In this document: one piece after another, positions 45,040 to 54,145 of the stretch
Numbering within the stretch: the first letter of the stretch is position 1
Layout of the letters: the number at the start of each line of letters is the position of its first letter
From: Bog-756 sp963699105
Lineage (GTDB): Bacteria; Actinomycetota; Acidimicrobiia; Acidimicrobiales; RAAP-2
Direction of reading: 5' to 3'
DNA: 64,000 bases
NCBI GenBank assembly: GCA_963699105.1
Contig: CAVOTI010000004.1
Location: 248,001 to 312,000 of the forward strand
Program-made: the position numbers and the translations under genes
Notes under the pieces: model-generated
What the model saw: only the letters and a program-made list of their open reading frames with translations
Databases searched by the model: none
What the model was told of the DNA's origin: nothing

Positions 45040-45224
45040 CGAAGCTGTCCAGGCGGGCGGAGGTGGTGGATTGGCACTGGATCGAAACTGGGCACCATGG
45101 CCCCGCATGTGGCGCAGATGTAACGGTGCCCACCCAGTACCAGATCTTCAACGATGTCGGGAAACGTGCCCGACCCAGGGCAACGAGGTAGGTCAATCGG
45201 TTCGATGGCTAAGGGTCGGGACAT
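45036..45224 (-). CDS. Small zinc-ribbon protein (62 residues)
   Basis: A 62-residue protein with one zinc ribbon: PRCPGSGTFP, then HRYICATCGAMVPSFD and a histidine-rich end (PVPIHHLRPPG). This CPGSG ... CxxCG ... H pattern recurs in short actinobacterial proteins of unknown function, perhaps nucleic-acid or protein binding. It overlaps the next gene by 4 bp. The start ATG 45224 has no strong ribosome site. Confidence 0.5.
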   Translation of the reverse strand: MSRPLAIEPIDLPRCPGSGTFPDIVEDLVLGGHRYICATCGAMVPSFDPVPIHHLRPPGQLR

Positions 45225-45338
45225 GGGGCACTCCGTGCAACTGCCGGGTTCTCGGGCACGCCGACCCCTGCCCGACGCCGGGTCAGTTGTGGGAATCCCC
45301 CCACGTCCTACTGCTGACCCGACGACGCCTTCAGGTAT

Positions 45339-45346
45339 AGCCCTCT
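45339..45346. repeat. Left target-site duplication of the IS1595 element
   Basis: AGCCCTCT, identical to 46446-46453, directly outside the left inverted repeat. Confidence 0.85.
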
Positions 45347-46445
45347 AGGGGCTATTCAGCTGACCGGACTAACTTTGGAGAGTGACGAATCTCCGAGCGG
45401 GTGTTCACTACCCACGATCTGACGGCGAGTTTCGGTCGTGGTTCGGGACTGACACCGACTGCCTCGACTATTTGGAGTGGCTGCGCTGGCCCAAGGGTTT
45501 TGTCTGCCCGAGCTGTGACACCGGTGGAGGCTGGGCGACGTCTGACGGCCGCTTCAAGTGTGCGACGTGCGGCGAGCGAACGTCGACGACGGCGGGCACG
45601 TTGTTCGATCGGCGGCGCACCCCGCTCACCGTATGGTTCGCCGCTTGCTGGATGTTCGCCAGCCAGAAAGACGGCGTCTCGGCGCTCAGCCTGCAGCGGG
45701 CACTCGAGATCGGCTCGTACCCAACCGCCTGGGCGATGCTGCACCGCCTGCGCGCTGTCCTCGTCCGTCCCGGCCGTGAACGGCTCTCGGGTGTGGTTGA
45801 AGTCGATGAGACAGTCATCGGGGGCGTCGAGCCGGGCCTGACCGGAGGACGGTCGCGCGGGAACAAGAAATCACTGGTAGCAGTGGCCGTTGAACGCAAG
45901 GAACCCAACGGCTTGGGGCGCTGCCGCATGGCTCCCATCCCCGACGCCTCCTCCGAAACGCTGCGTGCCTTCCTCGTCGACAGCGTTGTGGAGGGCTCGA
46001 CGGTCGTCACCGACGGATGGCAGGCGTATCGACAAGCGGCCTCAGGCCTCTATGTCCACGAACGCCACGTCGTGCCGAAGAACGAGGCGTCTCAACTGAT
46101 GCCCGGCGTCCACCGTGTGGCGTCGCTCTCGAAGAGGTGGCTACTCGGGACACACCAAGGATCCGTCGAGGCCGACCACCTCGGGCAGTACCTCAACGAA
46201 TTCGTGTTCCGGTTCAATCGCCGCGGTTCCCACAGCCGCGGGCTTCTCTTTTACCGGGTGCTCGAGCTCGCTGTTGCGCACGAGCCGGTTCGTTACCGAG
46301 ACCTCGTCGTCGCCCCGACGCCCAAGAAAGTGCGACCAAATCCGCCCATCAAGCGGGGCCATCCGCCAAGCATGGAGCGCCCGCCGGCCGACCGCCCATG
46401 GAGAACTCCCTGACCTGGGATGGTCCGGTCAGCTGAATAGCCCCT
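45347..46445 (+). mobile_element. Complete IS1595 family insertion sequence
   Basis: 1099 bp, bounded by perfect 23-bp inverted repeats AGGGGCTATTCAGCTGACCG-GAC (45347-45369 and 46423-46445 on the opposite strand) and flanked by an exact 8-bp target duplication AGCCCTCT. One intact transposase gene fills it. Perfect ends, duplication and an open transposase indicate a recent and possibly active insertion. It did not interrupt a recognisable gene. Confidence 0.95.
45382..46413 (+). CDS. IS1595 family transposase (ISXO2-like DDE)
   Basis: A 343-residue transposase. The N-terminal zinc ribbon is FVCPSCDTGGGW and FKCATCGERTS (about residues 40-63). A helical stretch follows (TVWFAACWMFASQKDGVSAL). 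The ISXO2-like catalytic core has VVEVDETVIGGVEPG (first Asp), VVTDGWQAYR (second Asp) and VEADHLGQYLNEFVFRFNRR near the end. The start GTG/ATG-like codon at 45382 lies just inside the left inverted repeat. The coding region fits the usual size. Confidence 0.92.
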   Translation: MTNLRAGVHYPRSDGEFRSWFGTDTDCLDYLEWLRWPKGFVCPSCDTGGGWATSDGRFKCATCGERTSTTAGTLFDRRRTPLTVWFAACWMFASQKDGVSALSLQRALEIGSYPTAWAMLHRLRAVLVRPGRERLSGVVEVDETVIGGVEPGLTGGRSRGNKKSLVAVAVERKEPNGLGRCRMAPIPDASSETLRAFLVDSVVEGSTVVTDGWQAYRQAASGLYVHERHVVPKNEASQLMPGVHRVASLSKRWLLGTHQGSVEADHLGQYLNEFVFRFNRRGSHSRGLLFYRVLELAVAHEPVRYRDLVVAPTPKKVRPNPPIKRGHPPSMERPPADRPWRTP

Positions 46446-46453
46446 AGCCCTCT
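46446..46453. repeat. Right target-site duplication of the IS1595 element
   Basis: AGCCCTCT, identical to 45339-45346, directly outside the right inverted repeat. Confidence 0.85.
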
Positions 46454-46576
46454 TTTGGGGTAGCCCTCGACCGTCGGTCGTCAATCCCCCAACCCCAGGC
46501 CTCCGAACCCTTGAAATGACCTAAATAACGGGGCTGCAGCCTATCCATTCCATGTCTATCCGGATAAAGATGGCGC

Positions 46577-46792
46577 ATGTTCGCTGTCAACTCTGAAGAC
46601 ATAGGGGATCTGGTGGTCGAGATCGGCACCATGACCATCCTGCGCATGGGGGTCATGCAGATGCTGGGGGCTGAGCAATCACCGGCCGTTCGGCTCCATC
46701 TCGATGAGATGGCTGAGCGATACAGTCTCCGGATCGATGCGGTCGCCCTCAGAGCTCTTGAGCTGGGCGCCCGCCGGTCCCAGAGCACGTAG
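46577..46792 (+). CDS. Hypothetical small protein (71 residues)
   Basis: A short acidic-then-helical protein: MFAVNSEDIGDLVVEIGTMT, ILRMGVMQMLGAEQSPAVRL, then a basic helix-rich end (YSLRIDAVALRALELGARR). Codon phase looks coding, but no family is recognised and the ribosome site is weak. It stands alone between the IS1595 and IS256 elements. Confidence 0.4.
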   Translation: MFAVNSEDIGDLVVEIGTMTILRMGVMQMLGAEQSPAVRLHLDEMAERYSLRIDAVALRALELGARRSQST

Positions 46793-48070
46793 GGCCAGGC
46801 CAGCGGGTGCGGTGCGGTCCCTGCACCCGACGGTCATTCCGGCCCTAGATGAACGGTAGTGACGTCCCATGTGTCGCCGCAGGGGGGCAGACCCTCAGTT
46901 CTCGTGAGGGTTGACCCACCCGGGCCTGGCTCAAAAATGACAAAATGCCGAGCCCGAAGGGCAAGAAAGGCGGGCCGCCGCCATTGGCGCGGCAGTGTTC
47001 ATGCGCACGTAACCAGCTCAACACGCCGCCCGTGTTACAACGGTAGACAGTCGAATCCCCCTTCGACTCGCACGGCTCGGGCAACGCCTCCGTCGCAGTG
47101 TCGGTGCGGCGGGGCGCGTTGACCGCTACGAGCCCCGGGCCGATCAACGTGACAGGCTCGACGGGAATCGGGTCACCGACTGGCGGCGAACCAAGGTCGA
47201 TCCGGGGCGGCGGTCAAGTTACCACTCGGTAAGCCCACCGCACATCGGTCGACGGGAATCCAGCGACATTGCATGAGTCGGCCCACGGGCGATGAACGCT
47301 CGACAGCCTCACGGTGATTTGAGACAGCGAGGCCGTGCATGTGGCAATGCAGTATCTCGCGACTCAGCTTTTCTCGTGCAACGACCTGATTCAACAACTG
47401 AACTCGCCGGACGGTTCCAGTTCACAATCGCTCAGGCTACGCACGGGGCACAGCAGTCAGGAGATTCCTAGTCCCCTAGCGCAGACATCAATGTGACAGT
47501 AAAGTGACGGCGGCAGATTTTGAAGGCTGGCAGGGGTCCCATACTGAGGTCGGCGATATGGAAGATTCCCGGACAGCATGAACCTGGCGTGTCGAACCCA
47601 TCTGCATCGGTGGTGTCCGTCGTACTACTCGGTTGTCTGGCGGCCCGACCTACACCGAGCTGTGAGGGTACGGACCAGAACCTGCGACTGGTGCGGGCGT
47701 ATCGAGGATCACGTCGTCCGCCAGGTGCCGCTACCGCTGCGGCTTTCAGAGATCGAGCACCCACGCTAAGCCCCGCCCGGGCCACCGTCGCGTCCGGGGT
47801 TACAGCTAGCAATCCGAAGGGCGATGAAAGAGTCCGGGTGTGGCTTTGAGAATCGGGCGCTTGTCCAAGAGCCTTTCTTCAGCGCCTCGCTGAAGAAGAG
47901 GAGCGATTGATTCGACCTGCTTTGTAGGACATCTCAGTGTGGTCGGGACACTGGTAGCCAAAGGAACGGGACCAAGCCCACCGGTCCTCGGCACTTACAA
48001 CAGACAACGCATCCTCGCCCGGAGCCAGAGGCAGGGCGTTGCGGCACCCGTCTCCATCGCAGCGGACGAC
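46793..48070. other. 1.3-kb region between two insertion sequences
   Basis: No firm gene. A hairpin AGTCGAA/TTCGACT lies near 47047-47066. Forward frames around 47,520-47,820 look faintly coding: one has a TCDWCGRIEDHVVRQVPLPL segment (ending 47769), another a lipobox-like VVLLGCLAA. These may be debris of former genes. No tRNA could be folded despite a T-loop-like stretch near 47,050. Confidence 0.4.
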
Positions 48071-48181
48071 GGGCCCAAGTTGATGTCCCCCCGAGTGGTG
48101 TAGTTCCCGGGGTCCACCACTTTGAGGTGGCCACCGGGTGATCTTCGGTTGAACCGACAAGCTCAACCAAGGAGACACCCA

Positions 48182-49417
48182 GTGACCATCACCAATACTG
48201 ACCTGAACGAACTGCTCGACGCTGTCCGCGCCGGCGGAGACATCGACGTCGTGCGCCGGGGCGTGGAGCTCATGCTCCAGGCCCTGATCGACGCCGAGGC
48301 CACCGCCCAGATCGGGGCCGAGCGGTTCGAGCGGTCGAGTTCCCGGACCGCCCAGCGCAACGGCTCTCGTGACCGGTTGTTGTCGACCAAGGCCGGGGAC
48401 GTGGACCTCAAGATCCCGAAGCTCCGCCAGGGCAGCTTCTTCCCCTCCATCCTGGAGCGCCGGCGCCGAATCGACCGGGCCCTGTTCGCCGTGGTCATGG
48501 AGGCCTACGTCCACGGGGTCTCGACCAGGAAGGTAGACGACCTGGTGGCCGCCCTCGGCCTCGAGTCCGGGATCTCCAAGTCCGAGGTCAGCCGGATCTG
48601 TGGCGAGCTCGACGAGCAGCTCGGAGCGTTCCGGGCCCGGTCATTGGCCCATGTGGAGTTCCCCTACGTGTTCCTGGACGCCACCTACCTGAAGGGCCGG
48701 GTCGACCACCAGGTCGTCTCCCGAGCTGTGGTGGTGGCGACCGGCGTGTCGATGGACGGGAACCGGGAGGTGCTGGGCTGTGCCGTCGGCCACTCCGAGG
48801 ACGGGGCCTTTTGGACCGAGTTCCTTCGCTCGCTGCGGGCCCGGGGCCTGAAAGGTGTGCGCCTGGTCATCTCTGACCAGCACCTGGGCCTGAAGAAGGC
48901 CATCGAGGCGGTGATGGTGGGCTCGGCCTGGCAACGGTGCCGGGTCCACTTCATGCGCAACGTGCTCTCTCGAGTGAAGCGGAACAACACCCACATGGTC
49001 ATCGCCGCCATCCAGACCATCTTCGCCCAGCCCGATGCTGCCTCGGTGAGAGATCAGTTCGACCGGATCGTGACGACGCTCGAGGGCCAGTTCCCTGATG
49101 TGGCCACCATGCTGACCGACGCCAAGGAGGACCTCCTGGCCTTCTCGGCCTTCCCGGAGGCCCACTGGCGGAAGGTCTGGTCCTCCAACCCGCTGGAGCG
49201 CCTCCACCGGGAGATCAAGCGCCGCACCGACGTGGTGGGAGTGTTCCCCAACGACCAAGCGGTCGAGCGCCTGGTCACCGCCGTGGTGGTCGAGACCCAC
49301 GACGAGTGGCAGGTGGCCGAGCGCCGCTACCTGTCGGAGACCTCAATGGCCCAGCTCCGCCGGGACGAGAAGGCGGCCATCGCCGAGGCCCCCGAAAGCA
49401 GGCCGCTGGCCGGCTGA
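48182..49417 (+). CDS. IS256 family (Mutator-type) transposase
   Basis: A 411-residue transposase. Family marks are GVELMLQALIDAEATAQIGA, RTAQRNGSRDRLLSTKAGDV, LKIPKLRQGSFFPSILERRR, ALFAVVMEAYVHGVSTRKVD, and the DDE core with VFLDATYLKGR (first Asp), VRLVISDQHLGLKKAI (second Asp), RCRVHFMRNVL (the conserved C/H) and WSSNPLERLHREIKRRTDVV (Glu). The GTG at 48182 is set by AAGGAG 8 nt upstream. The gene is intact. Confidence 0.94.
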   Translation: MTITNTDLNELLDAVRAGGDIDVVRRGVELMLQALIDAEATAQIGAERFERSSSRTAQRNGSRDRLLSTKAGDVDLKIPKLRQGSFFPSILERRRRIDRALFAVVMEAYVHGVSTRKVDDLVAALGLESGISKSEVSRICGELDEQLGAFRARSLAHVEFPYVFLDATYLKGRVDHQVVSRAVVVATGVSMDGNREVLGCAVGHSEDGAFWTEFLRSLRARGLKGVRLVISDQHLGLKKAIEAVMVGSAWQRCRVHFMRNVLSRVKRNNTHMVIAAIQTIFAQPDAASVRDQFDRIVTTLEGQFPDVATMLTDAKEDLLAFSAFPEAHWRKVWSSNPLERLHREIKRRTDVVGVFPNDQAVERLVTAVVVETHDEWQVAERRYLSETSMAQLRRDEKAAIAEAPESRPLAG

Positions 49418-49435
49418 GGTCATTAGCCTTTCGGG

Positions 49436-49774
49436 GTGGCCACCGTCCTCCCCGAACTCGACGTCGAGAAGGTCAGGCGGTGGTGCCGCGACCGGGTTCC
49501 CGCCAAGTTCGCCGACGAGGTCCGCCTCGAGGTGACCACACGGGGAAAGTCCATCTCCATCCACGAGTGCCGTCCCATCTGGAAGGGTGCGCCAGGCGAG
49601 TGGACGAAGATGGCCATCGCCCAGATCCGTTACCAAGGTGACGGCACCTGGACCCTCTACTTCGGCGACCGCTATGGCAAGTGGACGGAGTACTTCGACC
49701 TCGACGCCAACCAACCCATCGGCGTGATCCTCGACGAACTCGGTATGGACCCCACGGCCGTGTTCTGGGGCTGA
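49436..49774 (+). CDS. DUF3024 family protein, probable IS256 passenger
   Basis: A 112-residue protein with the DUF3024 pattern: LPELDVEKVRRWCRDRVPAK, VTTRGKSISIHECRPIWKG, MAIAQIRYQGDGTWTLYFGD, YGKWTEYFDLD and DELGMDPTAVFWG. Function is unknown; a nucleic-acid-related or regulatory role is speculative. It starts with GTG only 18 bp after the transposase stop, on the same strand, and lies inside the inferred inverted repeats of the element, so it is likely moved and expressed with the transposase. Confidence 0.85.
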   Translation: MATVLPELDVEKVRRWCRDRVPAKFADEVRLEVTTRGKSISIHECRPIWKGAPGEWTKMAIAQIRYQGDGTWTLYFGDRYGKWTEYFDLDANQPIGVILDELGMDPTAVFWG

Positions 49775-49867
49775 CCAGCGCAACGTGAACAGCGACATTG
49801 GCGCGCCTACCATCACGTCAGACCGAGGATCGCTTCTCCACCACTCGGCGGGACGTCATCCGGGCCC

Positions 49868-50249
49868 AATTTCGACTCCCACCGTCACATCTCCTTGATT
49901 ACACGATTTACACATGTCACTCTCCTGCCTGAGAGTAAGACCCACACCCAAGAAGGAGTAAGAAATCGGTAAAGCCGATCGCTCCGTCGCTCGCCAAGCA
50001 CCCGTGGTCTCCCAGACAATGAAGCATCCTTGACGTGTGCCGGTGCCCGGAGCAGGTGGGGATCCCGGTCGAGGATCACATTCGAAGCGTGCCCCATCAT
50101 CGACTCGGTGGTGCTTATCGGCCGATGGGCGCGTGCTGGGGCGAACCGGCCACAGCCTGCGACGTTTCCATCAGGTGCTCTGAACGTCGCGCTCAAACCG
50201 CAGAGCATTCATTGTTCAGACGGGCCCGGGAACTGCCGATAATGCAGGC
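49868..50249. other. Intergenic region upstream of the GGDEF gene
   Basis: About 380 bp with no supported gene, repeat or RNA. Confidence 0.4.
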
Positions 50250-51587
50250 GTGGATCCAGAGATCTCAGAATTCACTACCGTCTCCATCAGGAAAGACGGG
50301 TTTGGGGGCATTCTGGCCTGCTCGGACTCGATCCGTGATGTCCTCGGCTGGGATCCCGCAGCCCTGGTTGGGGCCCGGTCACTCGACTACATCCACCCCA
50401 ACGATCACGACGATGTAGTGAATCAGTGGATGGCGATGTTGGAGGAACCAGGTTCGACCCAGGTATTGCGATACCGACACCGTCACAATGACGGCTCATG
50501 GATGAACGTTGAGGCGACGAACGAGAACAGGCTCGATCCCGACGGATGTGTCTGTTGTTCGCTGATCGCCATAGACAAAGCAGCGGACGATCTCGCCGAG
50601 GTGGGAAAAGGCAATTCTGAAATGAGTGCAATCCGGCTCGTGCGCTCGGGAGAACGATTATTGCGTCGATTAGCCGAAGGACTGTCACTCGGAGTGGCCT
50701 ACATCGCGGCTGATGGTGCGGTTACCTATGCGAATTCGCGCTGCCAGGCACTGCTCGGCTTGAACGTAGGCATCAATATGGATGCGATCCCGACTGCTCG
50801 TCTCAACAAAAAGGATATCCGAGCAGTTCGGGAGGACTTGAATCGGATCATGGGAACGGCTGGCGAAGCAACTCTGATGGTGGTGGACCAGGCCGAGTTA
50901 GCTCGTCCCATCCTGCGAATTGTTATGCGGGGTTTGGCTCAGGACTCCGAAGGTCCGGCGGGCATTGTGCTGTCCATCGAGGATGTGACTGATGCAATGC
51001 GAGCTAGGGAGGACCTTGAGCGGAGGGCTAGCACTGATCCGCTGACCGGCGTGCTCAATCGGGCGGCCACCATGGATTTTCTCGAGCGTGCACTGCACAC
51101 CAGCGAAAAGCTGGCCGTGGCATTTGTCGATGTCGACCGAATGAAGACTCAAAATGATCTGTTGGGCCACGCGGGAGGTGATGCCCTTCTCATCGATACG
51201 TCACGTCGTCTCAATGAGGCGGTGAGGCCTGGGGACATCGTGGGACGCATGGGCGGAGACGAGTTCGTAGTGGTCTGTCGGCATATCACGACTGCGGCGG
51301 AGGCGGCGGCACTGGCGAGGCGGCTGGCACGCTCCATGCACTGGGTGTTCTCGACTGGGACGCTCAGTTTTCCGGTGTCGGCATCGGTAGGAGTCGTGCA
51401 TTGTGTTGATGCAGAAAGCACCGCGGAAGTGATTGCCAGGGCGGACGTCGCGATGTACCGAGCCAAAGGGTCGGGAGTTGGCGACCCCGTGATGTGGAGC
51501 AAGTCACTCTCAGCTACAGATCCGGATATTTTCGAGCGCGCTCGGTTGCATCGACTCTCACCGAGGGAGTCTGAGCCCAGACGCTGA
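50250..51587 (+). CDS. PAS-PAS-GGDEF diguanylate cyclase
   Basis: A 445-residue signalling protein that would make cyclic di-GMP. The first PAS domain (about 15-115; LACSDSIRDVLGWDPAALVG, YIHPNDHDDV, YRHRHNDGSWMNVEAT), the second PAS (about 140-255; GVAYIAADGAVTYANSRCQA) and the GGDEF domain (about 262-425; STDPLTGVLNRAATMDFLER, AVAFVDVDRMKTQND) are clear. The active motif is GGDEF at about 334-338, with an RPGD inhibitory site five residues before it. No membrane segments are seen. GTG start. It has no adjacent partner, so the ligand sensed is unknown. Confidence 0.92.
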   Translation: MDPEISEFTTVSIRKDGFGGILACSDSIRDVLGWDPAALVGARSLDYIHPNDHDDVVNQWMAMLEEPGSTQVLRYRHRHNDGSWMNVEATNENRLDPDGCVCCSLIAIDKAADDLAEVGKGNSEMSAIRLVRSGERLLRRLAEGLSLGVAYIAADGAVTYANSRCQALLGLNVGINMDAIPTARLNKKDIRAVREDLNRIMGTAGEATLMVVDQAELARPILRIVMRGLAQDSEGPAGIVLSIEDVTDAMRAREDLERRASTDPLTGVLNRAATMDFLERALHTSEKLAVAFVDVDRMKTQNDLLGHAGGDALLIDTSRRLNEAVRPGDIVGRMGGDEFVVVCRHITTAAEAAALARRLARSMHWVFSTGTLSFPVSASVGVVHCVDAESTAEVIARADVAMYRAKGSGVGDPVMWSKSLSATDPDIFERARLHRLSPRESEPRR

Positions 51588-52030
51588 CCCCAGCCGGCGT
51601 TGCGCACAGCAAGCGGCTCTCATTGGGCACCGATTTGAGCGGACCGTACTATCGCACTCCATGTGAATTCCAGCCGAAGATGCGGAGCTATATCAGCTTC
51701 GCACGCTGAGGACGTTGACCTCAGACCAAATCTCTATAGGTGCCCAAAGAGGAGAAAGAGCCTGTGGGTGCCGATAATGCCATCCATGAGCTTCACGCTG
51801 CCAGTTCGTGTTCCTGGATGAGACCAGCGAGCCTGTGACCCAGATCCGACGTGTTCTGAGGCGCCGAGCGGCTTGTCTCACCGGGGAGCTGCAACCATCC
51901 TCGTTGGCTCCTTTGGTCGAGAACCCGCCAGAAGCTGTGCAGGCGCACAGCACAGATGGCAATGTATCCAGCAAGCAATTCTTCGCCTACGCATGGCTGA
52001 GCGATGAACCCCGAGCGAGGGAAGAACAAA
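51588..52030. other. Intergenic region with one hairpin repeat
   Basis: 440 bp between the GGDEF gene and the first P450. Only the hairpin repeat at 51692 was recognised. Confidence 0.45.
51692..51710. repeat. Hairpin repeat copy 5 (ATCAGC-N7-GCTGAG)
   Basis: Five paired bases plus one mismatch, loop TTCGCAC (7 nt), followed by GACG as in other copies. Confidence 0.65.
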
Positions 52031-53245
52031 ATGCCTACGACCGAAGCGACACACCTTGACCTCCTCGACCCGGCGCTGTATCGAAACGGTATTCCCCATG
52101 ATTTTTATACCGAGTTGCGTGGCATCGGACCTGTACTCTGGCACCCCCGTACCCCCGTTCCGGCATTCGACACCGAAATTGAGTTCTGGGCGGTGATCGC
52201 TCACGCGGAGGTCCAGCACGCCAACCGTGACTGGGAAACATTCTCAGCCCTCGATGGGCCGACGATCGTGCCCTTTCCGCCGGAGCGGCGTGGCATGATG
52301 CTGGTGACGAAGGACCCACCCGATCACACGCGCATGCGTCGACTCATCAGCGCGGGATTCACGCCTCGCATCATCGGGCGTCTTGAAGAGCAAATCCGGG
52401 TGCGAGCCGAACGGGTCCTTGATGAGGCGGCGGCAGAAGCGGAACTCGACTTCGTCCCGAGCATTGCGTACCAGCTCCCGATGCACGTGATCGGAGACAT
52501 CATCGGGATTCCTGAGCGAGACCGCCCCGAGGTGTTCCAGATTACCGACACCATGCTCCGGGCCATGGATCCACTGGAGGGGATCACATCTGAGCAGCGG
52601 GAGGCAGCCGAAATGGGTCTGTACAACTATGCCCATTCACTGAGCGAAGCGAAGAGAGCGGATCCAGCCGACGACGTGTGGTCGATTCTCGCTTCGGGTG
52701 AACTCGACGAGTTTGAACTCGATTTGTTTTTTCTCATCCTTACATTGGCTGGTAGCGAAACAACTCGCAACGCACTCACCCAGGGACTCATGGCTCTTCT
52801 CTCCCATCCCGACCAGCTCCGCGAGCTACGCCAAGACCCATCGCTTCTCTCTCAGGCCACCGAGGAGATCCTCCGATGGTCGAGTCCTGTCATCTGCTTT
52901 GGCCGGTCGGTAACCCGTGATATCGAGCTCGGTGGCCAACACTTGCGGGCGGGTGATCGCGTGGCGCTTTTCTATCCGTCTGCAAATCGGGACGAGGGCG
53001 TCTTCGACGATCCTCACCAGTTCAACATTCGACGATCGCCAAATCCTCACGTCGCCTTCGGCGGTGGGGGACCGCACTTCTGTCTGGGTGCCCGTCTCGC
53101 CCGAACCGAGCTGCAAGTGATGATCGGTGAAATTCTGCGGCGCTTCGAAACCATCGAAATGACGGGCGACCCGGTGTGGTTGAGTGCTGGCCCGGCCATC
53201 AACGTCGGCGTCGCTGTTCAGTCCCTGCCCGTCCGAATGGGATAG
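52031..53245 (+). CDS. Cytochrome P450 (first)
   Basis: A 404-residue bacterial P450. The I-helix motif LAGSETTRNA is at about residue 240, the ExxR in EEILRWSSPV, and the heme loop AFGGGGPHFCLGARLAR at about 341-355 with the cysteine ligand. The N-terminal HTRMRRLISAGFTPR (C-helix) is typical. It lacks a membrane anchor, so it is soluble and would need a ferredoxin system that is not nearby. Substrate unknown; such P450s hydroxylate terpenes, steroids or lipids. ATG 52031 is preceded by GAGGGAAGAA. Confidence 0.93.
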   Translation: MPTTEATHLDLLDPALYRNGIPHDFYTELRGIGPVLWHPRTPVPAFDTEIEFWAVIAHAEVQHANRDWETFSALDGPTIVPFPPERRGMMLVTKDPPDHTRMRRLISAGFTPRIIGRLEEQIRVRAERVLDEAAAEAELDFVPSIAYQLPMHVIGDIIGIPERDRPEVFQITDTMLRAMDPLEGITSEQREAAEMGLYNYAHSLSEAKRADPADDVWSILASGELDEFELDLFFLILTLAGSETTRNALTQGLMALLSHPDQLRELRQDPSLLSQATEEILRWSSPVICFGRSVTRDIELGGQHLRAGDRVALFYPSANRDEGVFDDPHQFNIRRSPNPHVAFGGGGPHFCLGARLARTELQVMIGEILRRFETIEMTGDPVWLSAGPAINVGVAVQSLPVRMG

Positions 53246-53518
53246 CGAAACCCTTCGGTTCGGAAAGACGCACATCGTGACGTAGATTTTGGGACGGAGC
53301 ATGACCGGCGACATGGGCTGGACCGATCCCGACACTCCCGCCTTCCACAGGTTCCAGGCTGACAGGTATCCGCGCGATCGGATGTGTTGTGTCGCGGACC
53401 CAGTATTCGTCCAACGGACCTCATTGACGATCGCTACGACCCCAATATTTTGCTCGACCGTGAGCCTGCAAGATGTCGAGTCGAGTCATAGGCGAGCCCT
53501 TCTGCCTCAGGTTGCGCC

Positions 53519-53537
53519 CTCAGCCGTTGAAACTGAC
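53519..53537. repeat. Hairpin repeat copy 6, degenerate
   Basis: CTCAGC-CGTTGAA-ACTGAC. The 7-nt loop is near that of copy 4 (CGTTGGA), but the right arm is decayed. Confidence 0.45.
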
Positions 53538-53593
53538 GACCAAGCCAGATCCGACGGTCACAGATTCCCAGGCTGGGGTGCCGGCTCTCACTG

Positions 53594-53612
53594 ATCAGCC
53601 AGTGGAGCTGAG
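53594..53612. repeat. Hairpin repeat copy 7 (ATCAGC-N7-GCTGAG)
   Basis: Arms with one mismatch, loop CAGTGGA (7 nt), then GTCTG. Confidence 0.6.
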
Positions 53613-53767
53613 GTCTGAGCGCGCATAGCCGGTGTAGTGGGGCAGGATGAGCTGGTCCGCTGTCGGCCGCCGGTCCGAGCCCCGTGATCGAGCCTCAAGA
53701 GCAGATGATGGAAAGCGGGGGTACCCTTGAACGCGACGGGCGGGCAGCGGGACCTAAGGGAGGCGAG

Positions 53768-54079
53768 ATGGCGAAATATGTCGTCAGTTGGAGATTCCGG
53801 TTGGGCGGGACCGCTCAGGAGAATCACGAGGATACAAAGCGTCTGCTGGACACCTTTGCCAAATGGGCGCCGCCGTCAGACCAGGACTTTCAGCAGTTCC
53901 TGGGGAGGATCGACGGCCAGGGTGGCTTTGCGGTGGTCGAAACCGACAATCCGGCCAGTCTGGGTCAAGGTCCGGGGATTTTCGGCCCATGGCTTGAGTA
54001 TGAGGTAGTCCCGGTCCTCGACATCATGGACAGCGTCGGCATTACGACAGCGGGTTCGGAATTTCGAGAGTCCGTCTGA
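53768..54079 (+). CDS. DUF3303-like small protein, copy B
   Basis: A 103-residue protein starting MAKYVVSWRF, with KRLLDTFAKWAPPSDQDFQQ, FLGRIDGQGGFAVVETDNPA and YEVVPVLDIMDSVGI. It is a clear paralogue of the gene at 29120 (shared KYVVSW, FxxFxGRxDGxGGFAxVET and VIPVxD patterns). Function unknown. The ATG at 53768 follows AAGGGAGG. Confidence 0.8.
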   Translation: MAKYVVSWRFRLGGTAQENHEDTKRLLDTFAKWAPPSDQDFQQFLGRIDGQGGFAVVETDNPASLGQGPGIFGPWLEYEVVPVLDIMDSVGITTAGSEFRESV

Positions 54080-54145
54080 ACCTTCCAGGTAGTTCATCCG
54101 AGCCCCTGAAGAGGGATCGTTTCGCTAGCACCCGGCTTCGAGTGG

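Larger units (their letters stand above)
48071..49867 (+). mobile_element. IS256 family element carrying a DUF3024 passenger gene
   Basis: The transposase gene is flanked on the left by GGGCCC..GTCCCCCCGAGTGGTG (48071-48103) and, on the right beyond the DUF3024 gene, by the inverted counterpart (49836-49867), matching at about 25 of 33 positions including 16 of 17 over GTCCC-N-CCGAGTGGTG. This places both the transposase and the DUF3024 gene within one element of about 1.8 kb, longer than typical IS256 members (1.3-1.5 kb). No clear target duplication was found. Confidence 0.7.
53246..53767. other. Intergenic region with two hairpin repeats
   Basis: 520 bp with no supported gene. Two members of the CTCAGC-N7-GCTGAG family are 75 bp apart. 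Confidence 0.45.

Noticed and set aside
47040..47075. A tRNA 3' half or attachment site
   Set aside because: There is a T-loop-like GTCGAATC stretch, but no acceptor stem, anticodon arm or D arm could be folded around it, and no integrase is nearby.
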